Origin: an uncultured Halobacteriovorax sp.
GTDB lineage: Bacteria; Bdellovibrionota; Bacteriovoracia; Bacteriovoracales; Bacteriovoracaceae
DNA: 64,000 bases
Direction of reading: 5' to 3'
NCBI GenBank assembly: GCA_913061265.1
Contig: CAJXVS010000007.1
Coordinates: forward strand, 124,001 to 188,000
Made by a program: the position numbers and the translations under genes. Under the pieces are notes generated by a model, which had not been told where the DNA came from, searched no databases, and was given only the letters and a program-made list of their open reading frames with translations. Shown one piece after another: positions 42,252 to 51,125 of this stretch; position 1 is the first letter of the stretch; the number at the start of each line of letters is the position of its first letter.

Positions 42252-42265
42252 AAGGGCCCCCTTTC
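42250..42265. repeat. Hairpin at the FkbM stop codon
   Basis: GAAAGGG-CC-CCCTTTC is a perfect 7-bp inverted repeat overlapping the FkbM stop. It lacks a T-run on either side, so it may protect the mRNA end rather than terminate it. It begins a 309-bp stretch (42252-42560) holding only a possible small minus-strand gene. Confidence 0.4.
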
Positions 42266-42308
42266 GAAGACCCTCTCAGACGGACATTATTCAACACTAA
42301 TTAGTGAT

Positions 42309-42404
42309 CTAGTTTAGAGCAACTAATACGGCTGCTTGAGCCTTTGTGCTGACTAATATGATTAGTGAAATTAAACTAAAAATAATTAAATCTATTTTCT
42401 TCAT
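42309..42404 (-). CDS. Possible 31-residue exported peptide
   Basis: The frame begins MKKIDLIIFSLISLIILVST and continues KAQA|AVLVALN, so almost the whole peptide is a signal sequence with an AxA cleavage site. The ribosome site GGGA is weak and 9-10 bases away. It could be a decayed remnant of an exported protein gene, a tiny membrane peptide or chance. It is the only candidate gene in the 309-bp gap between the FkbM and O-antigen ligase genes. Confidence 0.3.
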   Translation of the reverse strand: MKKIDLIIFSLISLIILVSTKAQAAVLVALN

Positions 42405-42560
42405 TCTTGTAATTCCCACGTCGAACCCCCAACGAGAACTTAATTTTTAAAATCTGTATTCCGAACTGTGGCGCACTCTATCAAAAATAGGGAATATGAA
42501 AACCCCCCATGTAAAATTAAGGCTACTTTTTCTGTTTAGAGGTGGGAAGCTACTATAAAA

Positions 42561-43880
42561 TCAGGTGGTTATATCGGTCGATTTCTTATGGTTTAAGGCG
42601 AGGTATCCAAAGACTAGCCAATACATACGATCCCCCATGCCTCCGAGGCTTATATGGACGTGATAGATCAAGAAAACGGGAAGGTGGCTTAGGAGGAAAA
42701 GGGCCATCATTTGATGGTTTAGATTCTTACTGGCGAGTCCCTTAATAGTACCTCCCACCATGGCGAGGTAAGCGAAGACAGAGAAGATCATAAAGGGCCA
42801 GCCAGCAATGACTCCGGCGCTAACAAAGAGATTATGCGGGTCCTTGAAGGAGTTATAGCCTCCAACATCAACACCTTCAGCATTCATAAACTTATAAAGG
42901 ATGCCTCTACCAAAGGCAGGGCTTTCTTGAAAAAGTCCCCAGCCTCTATGGATCTCTTCCATTCGAGATTCGATTCCATCTTGAGCAGGTCTCATTCCAA
43001 AACCTTTTTGTCCCGTGGCCACATCATAAGCAAAGTTAGCCACCGAAGGTCCAACAGTAATGATAAAAGTTAGGATTGATCCTATAAAAAAGAACTTAAA
43101 CATGCGGACACTTTTCTTCTTTGAACCATAGATCAAGATGGCTCCAACGACGGCAATAAGGCATGTGATCAGAGCTGCTTTTGTTGCGGTTAAGATAACG
43201 GCAAAGAAGATTAAGATAAGGGCTAGGATATTGAGGATATTATTTTTCTTCCAAGTAAAAGATCGATAGTTAAAAACTGAAGGAAGAAAATAGATAAAGG
43301 CAAAAGTCGAAGCAGAAACCATATGAGGGATATGCTTAAAGACGCCAATAAACCTTCCTCCTCTAAACATAAAAGGAGAGAGGACAGGGAGTAGAATTAG
43401 ACTAGCAAAAACTAAGATGACGACAAAGCGTTTCGTAAAATGAACCATCCTATCAATGGGCAGTAAGGCCGGAATAAAGACCCCATAAATAGTTGTCACG
43501 GCTATTGCCATGATCAAGCCACCAAGCTGCATGGTCATAGAATAAGTTATGTTAACAACGGCAATTTGAAAGAGGGTTTGAATACTTAAGATGCCAATCA
43601 TAGAGAAGATTAAGAATTTGTAGGTAGGACTGACCTTTGGTCTTTCCTTCTTTCTAAAATATATATAGAGAAGAACAAAGCCGCCTAAGAAGTTAATCCC
43701 AAAGTTCATATAAGGATGAAGGCCATGTTGAAAGATAAAAGGTGTCAGCGTTCTTGGGACAACACCTGTCCATTTCAAAGAAATCTTCGAGATAAACATC
43801 ATAGCGATCAGAAAGAGGCAAAGTCCTTCCGTAAAGTTACGCTTATTGAATTTCATCTTTTTAAATCGTGATAGGGCCAT
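42561..43880 (-). CDS. O-antigen ligase/Wzy-like membrane protein
   Basis: A 439-residue inner-membrane protein with about eleven hydrophobic segments. TATKAALITCLIAVVGA in the middle and the large loop HRGWGLFQESPAFGRGILYKF...DPHNLFVSAGVIAGWP are typical of the O-antigen ligase/polymerase (Wzy_C) family. It would transfer or polymerise lipid-linked glycan at the outer face of the inner membrane. Which of the two it does cannot be decided. The start has no Shine-Dalgarno, but a clean promoter lies directly upstream. Confidence 0.82.
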   Translation of the reverse strand: MALSRFKKMKFNKRNFTEGLCLFLIAMMFISKISLKWTGVVPRTLTPFIFQHGLHPYMNFGINFLGGFVLLYIYFRKKERPKVSPTYKFLIFSMIGILSIQTLFQIAVVNITYSMTMQLGGLIMAIAVTTIYGVFIPALLPIDRMVHFTKRFVVILVFASLILLPVLSPFMFRGGRFIGVFKHIPHMVSASTFAFIYFLPSVFNYRSFTWKKNNILNILALILIFFAVILTATKAALITCLIAVVGAILIYGSKKKSVRMFKFFFIGSILTFIITVGPSVANFAYDVATGQKGFGMRPAQDGIESRMEEIHRGWGLFQESPAFGRGILYKFMNAEGVDVGGYNSFKDPHNLFVSAGVIAGWPFMIFSVFAYLAMVGGTIKGLASKNLNHQMMALFLLSHLPVFLIYHVHISLGGMGDRMYWLVFGYLALNHKKSTDITT

Positions 43881-43889
43881 GCTTTAACT

Positions 43890-43918
43890 ATTATAGTCTA
43901 AGCTTCTTATCCTGTAAG
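43890..43918 (-). promoter_or_regulatory. Promoter of the O-antigen ligase-like gene
   Basis: On the minus strand CTTACA (43913-43918), a 17-base spacer and a perfect TATAAT (43890-43895) end 9 bases before the ATG at 43880. The transcript would have a leader of only two or three bases. Confidence 0.55.
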
Positions 43919-43949
43919 TTACTTAGCGTTTGATAGATTTGCTGTGGTA

Positions 43950-44492
43950 TTACTTATCTAAACGGTCATCGATTACAATGGCGGTTAAGATTCCACTTAA
44001 AACAACTGATAGGATTGAGACTAGTCTAAAAGTATCTCCAGAGATCCATGCCTTTTTTTGATTAACGAGAACAATATCATTTGGATCTAAGTTGTACTTT
44101 GGATCTGAACCAGCTGAGATAGCATGATTAAGATTAAGAGTAAGGCTCTTTTGCTTAAAAGTAGCGACAGACTTCTTTCCTGTATAAGAGCGTGAGTCAT
44201 TACCAATCTTAATCTTTTCTATATCAGCATCTTTTGTAGGACCACCGGCTAAGGTAAGGAGAGTTACTAAGTTAACATTCTTTGGAACATGATAAAGACC
44301 TGGCTTATTAACGGCGCCTAAAAGTCTAATTGAAATCAACTCTTGATTCTTAAAGTTCTGAAAAAGAAACTCACTTGGACGAGATAACTTCAGTGACTGA
44401 GCTGAACGGTCAGATAATTCAAAAGCGAGGGCCTGATTTGAAAGCACCATTAATAGGGCTGATAGAAGCGTGGCCATAAATTTTCTATGCAT
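43950..44492 (-). CDS. SLBB-domain polysaccharide export-like protein
   Basis: A 180-residue protein with a signal peptide (residues 1-23, ending ALA). The SLBB domain (about 50-150) shows SIRLLGAVNKPGLYHVPKNVNLVTLLTLAGG. A C-terminal membrane segment (LVSILSVVLSGILTAIVI) follows. It lacks the N-terminal domain of full Wza-type export proteins, so it may be a reduced or accessory export component. AAGGA precedes the ATG. It sits between the ligase and the Wzz-like gene in the surface-glycan region. Confidence 0.78.
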   Translation of the reverse strand: MHRKFMATLLSALLMVLSNQALAFELSDRSAQSLKLSRPSEFLFQNFKNQELISIRLLGAVNKPGLYHVPKNVNLVTLLTLAGGPTKDADIEKIKIGNDSRSYTGKKSVATFKQKSLTLNLNHAISAGSDPKYNLDPNDIVLVNQKKAWISGDTFRLVSILSVVLSGILTAIVIDDRLDK

Positions 44493-44600
44493 CGAAGTAT
44501 CCTTAGTAAAAAACTGTATGCAGCAAAGTAGTCTAAATTTAAGTATTTAGTCAATATGTCGATACTGATAGTATAAATTTTTCAATAGGTTAGGGGTCTT

Positions 44601-45842
44601 GTGGAAAGCGAAAACAACGAAGAAATCTCTATGTATCAGGTCATGCAAATCTTCCTAAGTAAGTGGAAGATTCTAGTGATCCTTGGTCTAATAGGCGTCT
44701 TAGGCGCTTTGATTAAGCATAAATTCTTCCCCATTTACCCAGCCCAGGGAAAACTCCTTATTAAGGATTCAAAGAACTCTCAGATCCAGTCCTTCATATC
44801 AGGAATGGTAGGAAATGTAGGCGGGCTCTCAGTTTCAAAGGGCTACGACTCAGCGACAAAAGCTTCAACCTTTTTAGATACGAATGACTTCTTTTTATCG
44901 ATGGTAAAGGGAATGAAGACTTATAAAGACAGCGACGCTTCAGCCGAGCAAAAAGATGTTATCGAAGAAATATTTTCAGCTTTTAAGCATAAAAAAGATG
45001 AAGAAGAGCTTAATCAATCCGTTGCCAACTGGCTGCGAGGAAAAGTTAAGTTCAACCCAAGTAAGGGCGGGCAAATCATTGTAAAGGTAAGTTCAAAAAG
45101 AAAAGGCCGGTCGGTCTTCTTAGTTAACTACGCCCTTAGTCTGGCCAAAGAAAAGTTAGTCGAGCGAGAGCTTCAAGACTTTGATAGTGCAGAGAGGTAC
45201 TTCAAGGTAAAGATTGATGAAGTAAAAGCAAGGCTTGAGAAACTTGAAGAAGATCAAATTGGTAAAAGCTCTGGGATCGGAAACCTAACTGTAGAGATGC
45301 AAAAAGGGAACACTGGGAACTATCTTAAAAAACTTCAGGGGGATGTTAATGATATCAACCTAAGGCTCTCAGAGAATTCTTCGCAGATTAGAGCGCTTAA
45401 AAGAAAAGCAAAAAGAGAAAGGTATAACGGAGACATAACTCTTAATAAATTTGGTGCGGCCAGTAGGCTTCAAACCATCATTGATGAGAACCGTGAACTT
45501 AAGAACGCGAAAAGAACCAAAGAGCGTTATATCAAACGTTTTGGTGGGAAAGGGAAGAAGCTTCTTCCTGTTCAGTCTGAAATTGAAAAGATGAAAGCCA
45601 GTTATACATTTGAATACAAGATCTATGAAAACCTAAGAGATTCCTTGGCCAAGATTGGTTTACAAAAAACTTATCTTAAGAATAAAGTTGAGATTCTTGA
45701 AGGGGACCGTATGAGTCGAGTGCGCTCAAGACCAGGTCTCTTTATGATGATGCTCATTGCTTTGATGATTTCACAGGTTATTGGGCTTGGAAGTATCTAT
45801 CTTTTCGAGTTATTCAAACCGCTCGAAGACTCTTCCTTTTAA
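44601..45842 (+). CDS. Wzz-like chain-length determinant protein
   Basis: A 413-residue inner-membrane protein with two transmembrane ends (about residues 24-40 and 385-405) and a long helical periplasmic part. The N-terminal ISMYQVMQIFLSKWKILVIL and YPAQGKLLI match Wzz/PCP family proteins, which set polysaccharide chain length. There is no C-terminal tyrosine kinase. The GTG start has AGGGG 5 bases upstream. It is divergent from the SLBB gene and overlaps the convergent methyltransferase gene by 33 bp. Confidence 0.8.
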   Translation: MESENNEEISMYQVMQIFLSKWKILVILGLIGVLGALIKHKFFPIYPAQGKLLIKDSKNSQIQSFISGMVGNVGGLSVSKGYDSATKASTFLDTNDFFLSMVKGMKTYKDSDASAEQKDVIEEIFSAFKHKKDEEELNQSVANWLRGKVKFNPSKGGQIIVKVSSKRKGRSVFLVNYALSLAKEKLVERELQDFDSAERYFKVKIDEVKARLEKLEEDQIGKSSGIGNLTVEMQKGNTGNYLKKLQGDVNDINLRLSENSSQIRALKRKAKRERYNGDITLNKFGAASRLQTIIDENRELKNAKRTKERYIKRFGGKGKKLLPVQSEIEKMKASYTFEYKIYENLRDSLAKIGLQKTYLKNKVEILEGDRMSRVRSRPGLFMMMLIALMISQVIGLGSIYLFELFKPLEDSSF

Positions 45843-47033
45843 GTAATCGCCTTCTTGAAAACCACCTTTAAGAGGGCAGTCTTTTCTAAGCTTTAAGATA
45901 TCTAAAGACTTCAGTTTCAAATTCTTATTCTTAATAATGTCGTCAAAGTTTGAATTGAATTTCTTCCATGACATGGCGTGAGTATTAACAAAGGCTACAA
46001 TCTTTCCACCTTCATTTAAAAGACTATTCATAAGAGGAAGATCTCTTGGGTAAGAGTCAGTAACCCGGCCCATTTTCTTTCCGTCACTTGAAGCCGAAGG
46101 AGGGTCACAAATGATGAGGTCAAACTTTTCACCACTGGCCTTAAATTTCTTCAAGGCCTCTTCAACAGAGCTACAATGAGAAGTATGTTTACTAGCATCT
46201 AACTCTGGATTTTCAGCAAGATTAGATTCTAACCAATCAATATATTTTTGAGAAAGATCAACACTATGAACTTCTTCGGCGCCTTTCTTTAAGGCAATCA
46301 AAGAATAGGCTCCAGTGTAAGCATAAAGATTTAGTACTTTCTTAGAGCTCTCTAATACAGGAAAAAGCTCTTCTCTAATCGCCGACATGTCAGTGTAGAT
46401 TCCTGGGTCATGAGCATCCATTGGTTTTAGATGGTACTTAACTCCAAACTCTTCAATGACTAGCTGATCAGGTGGACTGGTTCCTTGCCTAAGTGAAGTG
46501 ATTCTACTCTGAGCATTAGGTCCTCTATCACACCACCATCCGTTTAAGTATTTTCTGTCAGGAAAGTGTTCTTCCCAAAGTGGTCTTATTAAATCTGCAA
46601 TTCGTTTTTTATGAAGAACCCAAAAGTTACAAGTGGCCTGAACTAAAACATGACTTCCAAAAGCTTGGATGAAAAGTCCGGGAAGAAGATCAGCTTCTCC
46701 AAAGCAAAGATAGAAATTATCCCTTTGCTCTGAAACATTCATGGCCTTTCTTTGATTAAAGGCAGCGGTCATTCTTTCTTTTAGTTCTCTTGGGAAATTA
46801 GCGCGAAGATCCCGTCCTTCTCCAAAGGCCCAAACCCTCGCTTTGATGCGAGGATGATTAGGATCAGAAAGTAAAAGAAGTTTTGTCTCACCTGCTTCAA
46901 CTTGTAAAAAGTCTTCTCCATTAGGAAAGTCTTTTGTGTAGCTGTCAGCAGTCACCCAAGGGTGGCCCTTTTTAATATGTTTAAGGGAGGCAGGGTGAAT
47001 CTTTACTTTGCGGGTCTTCGGAAGGTTTTTCAT
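45810..47033 (-). CDS. RlmI-like 23S rRNA methyltransferase
   Basis: A 407-residue cytoplasmic enzyme. Residues 1-80 are a PUA-type RNA-binding domain (HPWVTADSYTKDFP, KARVWAFGEG). The rest is a Rossmann SAM methyltransferase with VLNLYAYTGAYSLIALKKGA (motif I), SVDLSQKYIDWLESNL and LIICDPPSASSDGKK, where DPPS is the catalytic loop. RlmI methylates C1962 of 23S rRNA; this specificity is inferred. It overlaps the upstream gene by 4 bp and the convergent Wzz-like gene by 33 bp. Confidence 0.85.
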   Translation of the reverse strand: MKNLPKTRKVKIHPASLKHIKKGHPWVTADSYTKDFPNGEDFLQVEAGETKLLLLSDPNHPRIKARVWAFGEGRDLRANFPRELKERMTAAFNQRKAMNVSEQRDNFYLCFGEADLLPGLFIQAFGSHVLVQATCNFWVLHKKRIADLIRPLWEEHFPDRKYLNGWWCDRGPNAQSRITSLRQGTSPPDQLVIEEFGVKYHLKPMDAHDPGIYTDMSAIREELFPVLESSKKVLNLYAYTGAYSLIALKKGAEEVHSVDLSQKYIDWLESNLAENPELDASKHTSHCSSVEEALKKFKASGEKFDLIICDPPSASSDGKKMGRVTDSYPRDLPLMNSLLNEGGKIVAFVNTHAMSWKKFNSNFDDIIKNKNLKLKSLDILKLRKDCPLKGGFQEGDYLKGRVFERFE

Positions 47034-47296
47034 TGAATAGTTGTTTCTTTTAAATCTCTCAGCTCTTTCACAGAATCTTCAAACATTAAGATGATCTGTT
47101 TTGTGAGGTGATCAGGGTCTCTCCAGTTTTCAATACCAAACATAGAGAGCTCATTCTTTAATTCATCAGTAAGGGGAATAAAAGGATCCACCTCTTGGCA
47201 TAGCTTCTCTAGCTTCTTGACGCGTCTCTCTAGTAGATTGAGGTCTATTAGCGAGGGTTCACTTATTTGATTGTGGATGACTTCAGTTGGTACCAT
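47030..47296 (-). CDS. Small helical protein, unknown
   Basis: An 88-residue acidic, helical cytoplasmic protein with no signal peptide (LLERRVKKLEKLCQEVDPF, EDSVKELRDLKE). It contains one Cys and no recognised motif. It overlaps the RlmI-like gene by 4 bp (ATGA) and would be co-translated with it, so a role as a partner of that enzyme is possible but unsupported otherwise. No good Shine-Dalgarno precedes the start. Confidence 0.55.
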   Translation of the reverse strand: MVPTEVIHNQISEPSLIDLNLLERRVKKLEKLCQEVDPFIPLTDELKNELSMFGIENWRDPDHLTKQIILMFEDSVKELRDLKETTIQ

Positions 47297-47380
47297 GTTC
47301 GGAGTTTCCCAATTTCACCACAACTAGTCAAAAGCCCGGCGTCAAAATTGCAATGTTTCAGAGTCTAAGTGGGAGAAATT

Positions 47381-48247
47381 ATGGAGATCATTACAGTTCT
47401 AGGTATTCTTTTTTTTGGTTATTTTGGGCATCCTTGGCTGTCAAAAGCTATTTGCCGTGGAGATGACTTCTACCGCATCTTTTGGGTCAATACTAAAGCC
47501 GGTCGGGAGATGACTTTAGAGCTTCGAAGCTTCTTTATGCAAAAAGGAGCTCAAAATTCTCTCCCTCAGTTCAAGTTTTTTACCCCTTTTATTTTGGAGT
47601 TAAGGACTCTGCAGCTCCGCCACGGGCTAAGCTCTCATCTACTCCTCAAGAGTCTAAGGCCTTTGATTTCAAAAGACCTGCGTTTTGAAGAGAAGATCCA
47701 ATCACTCTTTTTAAATTCGGTGGGGCAGTTCTTTATCTTGAGCTGCTTTACTTGGATCTTTTATTTTACCTCCATTCAAACTCTTGGTACTGGATCATCG
47801 GTCCTTGCTGTTGGATTGCTCCAAGTTACTGGTCTTGTTTCATTTATCTTCTTTTATCAAAAGATGAGGACCTCAAGCTTTGGTCAAGTTGATGAACTCT
47901 TTAAAAGGCTCTTTCTCTTTCAAAGCTTAAAGCTCGTAGGTCTTTCAATGGGAGAGGTTCTAGGAAAATCTAAGGCCGATCAGTTCTTAGAGTTACCAAA
48001 GGGACCCCTTAGGGCCCTCGGTCAGCAGCTTATTTCTCTAAGTGAGAAGTGGACTAAGGAAGGCATCTCAATTGACTCAGAGCTCAGGGAACTTCTCAGT
48101 GAATTGAACCATTTGCGAGAGGAGAAGTGCCGTCAATTTGAACTTCATTTAGGCGGACTGCGCTTTATTCACCTTTTAGGATTTTATCTCTTCTCTTATC
48201 TCTTGGTTATCTTAGGCTTAATAAGACAATTGGCGTCAAGCTATTGA
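47381..48247 (+). CDS. Four-TM membrane protein, possible TadB/GspF-like
   Basis: A 288-residue protein. ATG 47381 is chosen because GGGAGA lies 5 bases upstream. Hydrophobic segments lie at about 1-18, 112-130, 138-158 and 265-286. They separate two helical cytoplasmic parts containing LRTLQLRHGLSSHLLLKSL and WTKEGISIDSELRELLSEL. This topology (TM, helical domain, two TM, helical domain, TM) is that of TadB/TadC platform proteins of Flp pili. Sequence similarity is weak. A tad cluster without these genes lies 3 kb away. It is followed by ettA. Confidence 0.5.
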   Translation: MEIITVLGILFFGYFGHPWLSKAICRGDDFYRIFWVNTKAGREMTLELRSFFMQKGAQNSLPQFKFFTPFILELRTLQLRHGLSSHLLLKSLRPLISKDLRFEEKIQSLFLNSVGQFFILSCFTWIFYFTSIQTLGTGSSVLAVGLLQVTGLVSFIFFYQKMRTSSFGQVDELFKRLFLFQSLKLVGLSMGEVLGKSKADQFLELPKGPLRALGQQLISLSEKWTKEGISIDSELRELLSELNHLREEKCRQFELHLGGLRFIHLLGFYLFSYLLVILGLIRQLASSY

Positions 48248-48306
48248 TAACAAGGGAAATATCTAATAGGTTAGGGACTTAAAAAATATCATCAAAAGGA
48301 TCGAGT

Positions 48307-49995
48307 ATGAGCACTGGCGGCGACAAGCAGATTATTTATTCCATGCATAAGGTTGGAAAGGTTTTCAATAATAAGCATGTCTTAAAAGACATCAGTCTTT
48401 CTTATTTCTATGGCGCCAAGATTGGTGTTTTAGGTTTGAACGGATCTGGTAAGTCGACTCTCTTAAGAATCCTTGCAGGAATTGATGAAGACCACCTCGG
48501 AACAACTTCAATGCAAAAAGGATATCGAATAGGTCTCCTTGAACAAGAGCCACAACTTGATCCTGAAAAAACAGTTAGAGATATTGTCTCTGAAGGCTGT
48601 CAGGAAGTTGTCGATCTTCTAAAAGAATTTGACGCTGTTAATGAAAAATTCGCTACAGAGATGAGCGATGCTGAAATGGATAAGCTTCTCGCGAAACAAG
48701 CAAAGCTTCAGGATAAATTAGACGCAGCTAATGCTTGGGACTTAGACTCAAGACTAGACCTTGCCATGGACTCATTAAACTGTCCGCCTAATGATCAAAA
48801 ATGTGGAACCTTATCTGGTGGTGAAGCCAGACGTGTGGCCCTTTGCCGCCTTCTTCTTCAAGAACCAGAAATCCTCCTCTTGGATGAGCCAACCAACCAC
48901 CTTGATGCTGAAACTGTTTGGTGGTTAGAAAGGCATCTTCAACAATATAAAGGCACAGTCATTGCTGTAACCCATGATCGTTACTTCTTAGATAATGTAG
49001 CGGGTTGGATCCTTGAACTCGATAGAGGCCAAGGGATTCCCTTTGAAGGGAACTACTCAGATTGGTTAGAGACAAAAGCAAAACGTCTTGAGAAAGAAGA
49101 GAAAACTGAATCAAAACGTCAGCGTAAGATGAAAGAGGAACTTGAATGGATCAAATCTTCTCCAAAAGCTCGTCAGGCAAAAAGTAAGGCCCGTATCAAA
49201 GATTACGAGCAAAGAATGAACGAGCAAACAGCAGACGCTACTAACGAAACAAATGAATTATGGATTCCACCAGGACCTCGTCTTGGTGACGTTGTTATCG
49301 AAGCTGATCATGTAAGAAAAGCATTTGGTGATAAGCTTCTCTATGATGACCTCAACTTTAAACTTCCCGCTGGTGGTATTGTTGGAATCATTGGTCCTAA
49401 CGGTGCTGGTAAGACGACAATGTTTAAGATGATAACCGGAGCTGAAAAGCCTGATGAAGGTGACTTTAGAATTGGTGAAACAGCAAAGATTGCATACGTG
49501 GATCAAGGTCGAGAGCTTGATGGAGATAAAACCATTGTTGACGTAGTCACTGGTGGAACTGAATTATTAAAGATCGGTGGTCGTGATATTAATGGCCGCG
49601 CCTATATTGCTAAATTTAATTTCTCTGGTGAAGATCAGAAGAAGAAAGTTTCTGAGTTATCTGGTGGTGAGCGAAATAGAGTTCACTTAGCGGCCATGCT
49701 TAAAGAAGAAGGTAACGTCCTGTTATTAGATGAGCCTACCAACGACTTAGATGTGAATACTTTACGTGCTCTTGAAAATGCTCTTTTAGAGTACCCCGGT
49801 TGTGCTGTAGTTATTTCTCACGATAGGTTCTTTCTCGATAGGATTGCCACTCATATCTTAGCTTTTGAAGGTGATTCAAAGGTTGTTTGGTTTGATGGAA
49901 ATTTCTCAGAGTATGAAGAAGATAAACGTAAGCGTTTAGGTGATTCAGCTCTTAATCCTAGAAGACTGACCTATAAGAAACTTAAGCGTGACTAA
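48307..49995 (+). CDS. ettA: Energy-dependent translational throttle protein EttA
   Basis: A 562-residue ABC-F ATPase that binds the ribosomal E site and gates the first peptide bond according to energy state. Two nucleotide-binding domains: Walker A GLNGSGKST (43-51), signature LSGGEARRVAL, Walker B LLLDEPTNHLD; then GPNGAGKTT, LSGGERNRVHL and LLLDEPTNDLD. The arm-linker and basic C-terminal tail (LTYKKLKRD) match EttA, and the length is close to that of E. coli EttA. AAAGGA precedes the ATG. It may share a transcript with the aspartate kinase gene 17 bp downstream. Confidence 0.95.
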   Translation: MSTGGDKQIIYSMHKVGKVFNNKHVLKDISLSYFYGAKIGVLGLNGSGKSTLLRILAGIDEDHLGTTSMQKGYRIGLLEQEPQLDPEKTVRDIVSEGCQEVVDLLKEFDAVNEKFATEMSDAEMDKLLAKQAKLQDKLDAANAWDLDSRLDLAMDSLNCPPNDQKCGTLSGGEARRVALCRLLLQEPEILLLDEPTNHLDAETVWWLERHLQQYKGTVIAVTHDRYFLDNVAGWILELDRGQGIPFEGNYSDWLETKAKRLEKEEKTESKRQRKMKEELEWIKSSPKARQAKSKARIKDYEQRMNEQTADATNETNELWIPPGPRLGDVVIEADHVRKAFGDKLLYDDLNFKLPAGGIVGIIGPNGAGKTTMFKMITGAEKPDEGDFRIGETAKIAYVDQGRELDGDKTIVDVVTGGTELLKIGGRDINGRAYIAKFNFSGEDQKKKVSELSGGERNRVHLAAMLKEEGNVLLLDEPTNDLDVNTLRALENALLEYPGCAVVISHDRFFLDRIATHILAFEGDSKVVWFDGNFSEYEEDKRKRLGDSALNPRRLTYKKLKRD

Positions 49996-50012
49996 GATTC
50001 ATGGGAGTTGTT

Positions 50013-51125
50013 TTGAAAGTAGCAAAGTTTGGTGGTTCATCCGTAAAAGATGCTGAGGCCATGGGGCGATGTGCAGACCTAGTCTGCTCTCAAGAAAACT
50101 TATCCGTGGTAGTTGTCTCTGCTACGCAAAACACGACTAATGAATTAGAGCTTATTGCTGGAACAGCAAAAGAAGGGCAACTTGATAAGGCCCTTCTTTT
50201 AGTGGATCACTTAAGAGCGCGCCATTGTTCAATCTGTTCTGATATCGATGCAAGTCCTGAAGCCCTTAAAGAAGGGGAGCTTTTCTTAGAAGAGATCCTC
50301 AAAGAGGCCAAGCAACTAGCAGTTGAGATTTCAGAAAAAAGAAAATACTCTAAAAAAGATATGGATGCTCTTTATTGCTTAGGCGAGAGAATGAGCAGCT
50401 TTCTTTTCTCAAAGCTTCTTCAATTAAAAACAAAGAAAAAGGTTATCCTTAAGGATGCAAGAAAGTTTATTAGAACAGATTCCACCTTTGGTGCCGGTGT
50501 GGCTCAGGTAGATCAGATCTCTAACTCTTCAAAGAAAGAATTGATTCCTGATTTAGCTCGGGACGTTATCATTGTTACTCAGGGCTTTATAGGATCTGAT
50601 TCTGATGGGGCTACCACAACTCTTGGGCGAGAAGGATCTGATTATTCAGCCACTTTGATCGGAGAGGCCATTGATGCCAGTGAAGTTCAAATCTGGACTG
50701 ATGTAGAAGGCGTCGCAACCTTCGATCCGCGCTTAATTGATAACACCCGCTTTATTCCAGAGTTAAGTTACGAAGAGGCCTCTACCTTGGCCCTTCTTGG
50801 GGCGAAGGTCTTATATCCAAAGACACTTTTTCCGGCCAAAAGAAAGGGAATCCCGGTCTTTGTTGGTTCGAGTAAGAACCCTAAAGCAGAAGGGACGAGG
50901 ATTCATGGAAACTGCGTTTCTAAAAAAGGTCCTAGAGGGCTAAGCTTTTTAAAGAACTCTGAAGGTAATCTCTTATCTCTTGTTGGAGACGAGCTAGGAA
51001 GCCTAGAGGGTCTGCCTTTTAAAAAGGTAGGAGAGTCCTCAGTTTCCGTAAGCTATCTTATTGAAGATGAGAACCTCGATAAGTGCCTTAAAGAACTTCA
51101 TGAACTGGTTCTCTCTCACTTCTAA
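50013..51125 (+). CDS. Aspartate kinase
   Basis: A cytoplasmic enzyme of about 370 residues that phosphorylates aspartate, the first step to lysine, threonine and methionine. KVAKFGGSSV begins the protein. LGREGSDYSATLI and WTDVEGVATFDPR are family signatures. The C-terminal regulatory part is short (about 75 residues), compatible with a single shortened ACT region. TTG 50013 is chosen because GGGAG lies 5 bases upstream; ATG 50001 would place that site inside the gene. It overlaps the convergent CpaF-like gene by 38 bp. Confidence 0.9.
   Translation: MKVAKFGGSSVKDAEAMGRCADLVCSQENLSVVVVSATQNTTNELELIAGTAKEGQLDKALLLVDHLRARHCSICSDIDASPEALKEGELFLEEILKEAKQLAVEISEKRKYSKKDMDALYCLGERMSSFLFSKLLQLKTKKKVILKDARKFIRTDSTFGAGVAQVDQISNSSKKELIPDLARDVIIVTQGFIGSDSDGATTTLGREGSDYSATLIGEAIDASEVQIWTDVEGVATFDPRLIDNTRFIPELSYEEASTLALLGAKVLYPKTLFPAKRKGIPVFVGSSKNPKAEGTRIHGNCVSKKGPRGLSFLKNSEGNLLSLVGDELGSLEGLPFKKVGESSVSVSYLIEDENLDKCLKELHELVLSHF

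Noticed and set aside
42400-42450. Minus-strand sequence resembling the 5' end of tmRNA (GGGGGTTCGACGTGGGAAT)
   Set aside because: A tmRNA needs a matching 3' half with CCA within about 350 bases and a tag frame ending in Ala residues; neither is found, and the acceptor arms do not pair.
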